Shown piece after piece: positions 60,067 to 64,000 of a stretch of 64,000 nt of DNA. The notes beneath the pieces were generated by a model, which saw nothing but the letters and a program-made list of their open reading frames with translations, was not told where the DNA came from and made no database searches. The position numbers were made by a program, and so were the translations under genes. The stretch is from Phaeosaccion multiseriatum (Eukaryota; Ochrophyta, other classes): contig OZ218954.1 of the NCBI GenBank assembly GCA_965112735.1, forward strand, positions 682,001 through 746,000, read 5' to 3'. The number at the start of each line of letters is the position of its first letter. Positions within the stretch are counted from its first letter, which is position 1.

Positions 60067-63000
60067 GTGGTTGAGGCGTCAACTTCGTTTCAGTCGGTTC
60101 AGTTAAGTACGCCGGTCCTATCTAAAGTCTTCTGTTCTGCTCTGCTTTACGCTGCTCTGCTTCACGCTGCTCTGCTCTGCCCACCATATACCTCTGTTCC
60201 TCTGCTCTACCCACCATGTACCTCTGCCATGCCCATATGCCCATACCCCTCTCCCCTTCCCTACCCGTATGCCTCTACTCTGCTCTGCTCATATGCGTCT
60301 AATAGGTGAGCGGCAAGGACAAGACGTACTATCACCTCAAGGACGTGTCCTACCTTGCCCATGAGCCCCTGTTGCAGCACTACCGAGACTTCAAGGTGAG
60401 CAGTTGGCGATACGATGACAACAGTTGGTGGCGAATAACTTAATTGCCTTGGAGAGAGAGAGAGCGAGAGAGAGAGAGAGGGCGAGGGAGGAAGGCTCTG
60501 CAAGGTTCTGCCCCCCCCCACATGCCCTGCTAGATGTCCTAGATGTTACTCGAGGGCTACTCCGACTCCTACAACTACTCCTACTCGTACTTTACAAGTG
60601 CTGCTTGCTGCTGCGCCTGCAGCGGCCACTACTTTCACCGTTTTGTAAAGTCTTCTCCTCCTCCTCCTCCTCCTCCGCCTCCTCCTCCTCCTCCTCCTCC
60701 TCCTCCTCCTCCTCCTCCTCCTCCTCCTCCTCTCCCCCCCCTCGCATCACCAACTGCTGTACCTCCGTCCCCACTCAGGTGTTTATGCGCAAGATCCACC
60801 GTGCTGCAGGAAGGGGCGACATGGCAACGGCACGACGAATGGAGTTTGAGCAAAAACCCACCCCCAAACTTGATCACCTCGTCAAAGAGAGGTGTGTGGA
60901 TGGCAGTGAATGGCTGAGTGTAGTGGATGGCAGTGAATGGCTGGGTGTGGTAGTAGTGGATTGGGGGGGGGGGAGCGGAAGGCAATGGATGGAGCTCTGT
61001 GAGCACATCAAGTCGTCACCCCCCGCCGTCGGAGCCTTACCTGTAACGTAGCCCTTTATGCTTTATGCATCACTGTCACTGACTCTCTCCCTCTCTCTTT
61101 CCCCCTCTCTCCCTCCCTCCCTCCCTCCGTGTCTCCCTTTCTCCCTTCATCGTCCTCTCTCTCTCGCTCTTCTCGCTCTCTTTCCCTCTCTCTCCCTTCC
61201 TCCCTCCCTCCGTGTCTCCCTCCCTCTCTCTCTCCGACAGGTACCCTCGCTTCATCGACGCCCTTCGCGACTTGGATGACTGCCTCTGTCTTGTGCACAT
61301 GTTTGCCTCTCTCCCCACGGTGCGTGCATTCAGTTTGTCCATCAATCAGTCAGTCAGTCAGTCAGTCAGGTAGGCAGTCAGCCATTCAGTCAGTCAGCCA
61401 TTCAGTCAGTCAGTCAGTCGGTTCGTCAGGCAGTCAGTCGGTCAGTTAGTCAGTCAGTCAGTCAGTCAGTCACTCAGTCAGTCAGTCAGTCAGTCAGTGA
61501 GTCAGTTAGTCATTCAGTCAGTCAGTCAGTCAGAGAGTCAGTTAGTCAGTCAGTCCTTCAGTCAGTCAGTCAGTCGGTTCGTCAGGCAGTCAGTCAGCCA
61601 GTCAGTCAGGCAGTCAGTCAGTGAGTCAGTCAAGCACTCAGTCAGTCGGTCAGTCTGTCGGTCAGTCAGTCGGTCAGTCAGTCTGTCAGTCAGTTTGTCA
61701 CTCAGTCACTCAGTGAGTTCAGTCCACCAGGCAGTCAAGCAGGAGCAGGCCATGTGTCAAGTCCAGGGTCTTGTAGCTCAGTACCCGCCTCGTCCTCCTC
61801 CTCCTCCTCCTCCGCCTCCTCCTCCTCCTCCTCCTCCGCCTCCTCCGCCTCCTCCTCCTCCTCCTCCTCCTCCTCCTCCTCCGCCTCCTCCTCCTCCTCC
61901 TCGTCCTCCCCCCCCTCCTCCACCTCCCCCCCCTCCTCCTCCTCCTCCTCCTCACCCTCCTCCTCCTAATACTGCTTCGACCGCCGCTGTATCACCAACT
62001 GCTCGACCAGGTGAGGAGGGGCCTGTCAGCAACAAGCATCATGTGCCGCAGCCTCGTGCAGGAGTGGCAGCTCTACGTGGCCAGGAGCAAGAGTATCTCC
62101 AAGGTAAGGGAGGAGGAATGGCAGTGGATGGCAGTGGATAGGAGGGAGGGAGGTACGTGTGGCTTTTCTCCCTTCTCATGTTGGAGGGGGAGTGTATATC
62201 CTTTGGTTTGGTCTTTCTTCGCCAGAGCTGCGGGGACGTCTTTGAGCGTTTGAGCGGGAGGGATCACAGATGCACATACACCCTGGACGCACCTTGTTCC
62301 GGACTGCCACTCCTCTAACTTGCGGGCTGTGCTCTGCTCTTATCTTCTCTTACCTTCCCTCCTGTTGTCCTTGATGCATTTTTGTTGCTGTTGTTGTCCT
62401 GTCTCTCCCTCCCCATCCCCACACACCTCCCTCCCCTCTCTCCCTCTGCGTCACCAACCCGTGAAGGTGTTTGTGAGCATCAAGGGCGTGTACTGTCAGG
62501 CGGTGGTGCACGGCATCCCCATCACGTGGATACAGCCCCATCAGTTCACACAGCACTTCCCGCAGAACGTTGACTTCAGGGTGAGTTGGAGTTTCGGTTT
62601 TGTGCGAAGTTTGAGTTTGAGTGTTTTAGTTTTTCTTTTTGCTGCTTCTTTCCCAGTTGTTCAATTCAGTCGTTTGTTTTTGAGAAGGAAGGAGTTCACG
62701 TGAAGGAGTGGCATCGTAGAGGGTAAACGTGGTCAAGTTCAGTCTTTTGGGTTGAGGAGGTGAAGGTCAGTCTTTTGTTTTGATAAGAACGGGGTTGTAT
62801 GCATCTAGAGGGTTTGCGTGGTCAGGCAAGCAGGTTGTGCTCTCTGTCCCTCCTTGGCTAACGCCCGATGCACACACACGCACACACACACACACGTTGG
62901 TGATATATATATATACATGCCCTCACAGATCATGCTGACCTTCCTGGACTTCTACGGGGTGCTCCTCAAGTTTGTGCTGTTCCGTCTCTATGGGGAGATG

Positions 63001-63268
63001 AACTGCGCGTACCCACCTCCTCGGGACGAGCGGCTCGCTGGGTCCGACGGCGGACTGAGGTCTATTTTGACGGGGGAGGAGGGGGAGGAAGGGGCGGGAG
63101 CGGGAGGAGGAGGAGGAGAAGGAGGAGGAGAAGGAGGAGGGGGCGGTGGCGGTGGCGACAAGCAGGGGGAGGAGGAGGGAGGGGGAGGAGCCAAGTCGAT
63201 GGCAGGCTTGTCCAAGGCTGGAGCGAAGGCGTTGAAAAAGCAACAGGTAGGTGGGATGGGAGGGAGGG

Positions 63269-63326
<58 letters not shown>

Positions 63327-64000
63327 ATGCGCGCGCGTGTGTGTGTGTGTCACTCTGCACGCACACGAGCACGCGTGTAAGTAAGATTCCTCACCCAGTT
63401 TCTAGTTTCAGTTTCCACCCCTCTCTCCGTCTCTTCTCTCTCCATATCTATCGCACTCTCTCCCTCATCCCCCCCCTCCTTCTCTCGCTCTCTCTCTCTC
63501 TCTCTCACACAACACACTAAAACTCATATATATATGTATACATTGTATGCAATTGTAACAGGCCGACTCGGAGTCCCGAATCAAGACACTCGACATGGGC
63601 AGAATCGGTAAATCGACAGGGGCGGGGATGGCAGTGAATGGAGCAGAAGGGAAGGAGAAGGAGGAAGAGGAGGAGGATGAGGAGGAGGGAGGAGGTCCCA
63701 TGGGGGAGCAGCTCACCGTGCCCCTGGAGGCTGCTTTCATGCAGCAAAGCGAGGAAGGGGAAACCATCCTCGACGGCATGGACACGGTGGAGCAACGCAG
63801 GGGCAGGCTTTTTCAGGGGCTCAAATTCTTCCTCGGTAGAGAAGTGCCCAAGAGGTGGGTGGGGTACACAAGTCAATGGACACGTGTGTGTGTGCGTGTG
63901 TGTGCGTATGTGTGTGCGCGTGTGTGTGTGTGTGTATACATCATCAACATTCATCACCAGTCACCATCTCTCACCCTCCTCTCTGTTTCGACAACGCACC
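59357..64000 (+). CDS. PES1: Pescadillo homolog (PES1/NOP7), N-terminal part, runs off right edge
   Basis: Nucleolar 60S-assembly factor of the PeBoW (PES1-BOP1-WDR12) complex. Exons: 59357-59466, 59860-59989, 60306-60395, 60779-60891, 61241-61319, 62011-62103, 62467-62580, 62929-63246 and 63562-63854, in phase, 446 codons. A basic N-terminus ([10 protein letters not shown]) leads into the Pescadillo N-terminal domain: [111 protein letters not shown] and [20 protein letters not shown]. Gly/Glu-rich linkers occupy exon 8 and exon 9. Exon 9 ends ahead of where the BRCT domain should begin; that part is outside the window. Exon 1 ends inside an in-frame AAG-TAA, with AA/GTAAGG as donor, required by the phase of exon 2. 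Confidence 0.92.
59575..59670. repeat. (GA)n tract in PES1 intron 1
   Basis: GAGA dinucleotide run with few interruptions. Confidence 0.9.
60396..60778 (+). mobile_element. PES1 intron 3, candidate introner with inverted ends
   Basis: The intron starts GTGAGCAGTTGGCGATAC and, 37 bp before its end, has CGCATCACCAACTGCTG (from 60744), the reverse complement of the same motif. A second plus copy lies at 60420-60430. Between them are (GA)n, a short unique stretch and a (CCT)n tract. Inverted ends located at both splice sites are the pattern expected of a transposon-derived intron. Confidence 0.5.
61340..61735. repeat. (CAGT)n array in PES1 intron 5
   Basis: About 400 bp of CAGT units with single-base variants; followed by (CCT)n at 61790-61965. 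Confidence 0.93.
61984..62010 (-). repeat. Dispersed motif at 3' end of PES1 intron 5
   Basis: GCTGTATCACCAACTGCT followed by CGACCAG, with the final AG being the acceptor of exon 6. Degenerate relatives lie just before the acceptors of exon 7 (CGTCACCAACCC at 62449-62460) and exon 8 (GTTGGTGATATA, from 62896). Confidence 0.75.

Overview
The window is nuclear DNA of a eukaryote. It is GC-rich, genes are dense with many short GT-AG introns, and almost every intron and spacer is packed with micro- and minisatellites. The gene set (P3A proton ATPase, Iojap/RsfS, PCF11, an eIF4E relative, SLC25 carrier, Pescadillo) is eukaryotic. A Pescadillo gene and a plastid- or mitochondrion-type ribosome silencing factor in an intron-rich, purine-repeat-rich genome would fit a photosynthetic stramenopile such as a eustigmatophyte, but that placement is inference. 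All exon models were assembled by hand from splice sites, reading phase and family conservation.

Layout. 1-6149 (-): 5' part of a plasma-membrane H+-ATPase gene, 13 exons, running off the left edge. 6358-10317 (+): RsfS/Iojap-type ribosome silencing factor, divergent from the ATPase across about 208 bp. 11147-17656 (+): complete PCF11 (CID domain plus C-terminal zinc finger). 18999-22050 (-): class II (4E-HP/nCBP-like) eIF4E. 23060-25890 (-): secreted Cys-rich protein with a GDPH/VWD-like motif. 26265-27300: foldback element with 20-bp terminal inverted repeats and a 6-bp target duplication.

A segmental triplication covers 13601-53829: copy 1 13601-28304, copy 2 28305-41500, copy 3 41501-53829. 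It starts inside PCF11 intron 2, so copies 2 and 3 carry 5'-truncated PCF11, and these also share two frameshifts. In copies 2 and 3 a deletion between two GAG tracts removed most eIF4E exons and left a giant GAG tract. The secreted-protein gene stays open in all three copies.

Right flank: 53830-55384 has no recognised gene but many copies of a dispersed 19-bp motif. 55385-59201 (-): SLC25-type carrier with an N-terminal signal peptide. 59357-64000 (+): Pescadillo (PES1), divergent from the carrier across 155 bp and running off the right edge before its BRCT domain.

The most unusual signal is a short sequence, CAGCAGTTGGTGATACAGC, present in at least twenty exact or degenerate copies on both strands. 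It sits in exons (read as QQLVIQQ, AVGDTA or AVSPTAA), in spacers, and at the ends of introns of unrelated genes. PES1 intron 3 has it as an inverted pair at both ends, as expected of a transposon-like introner.
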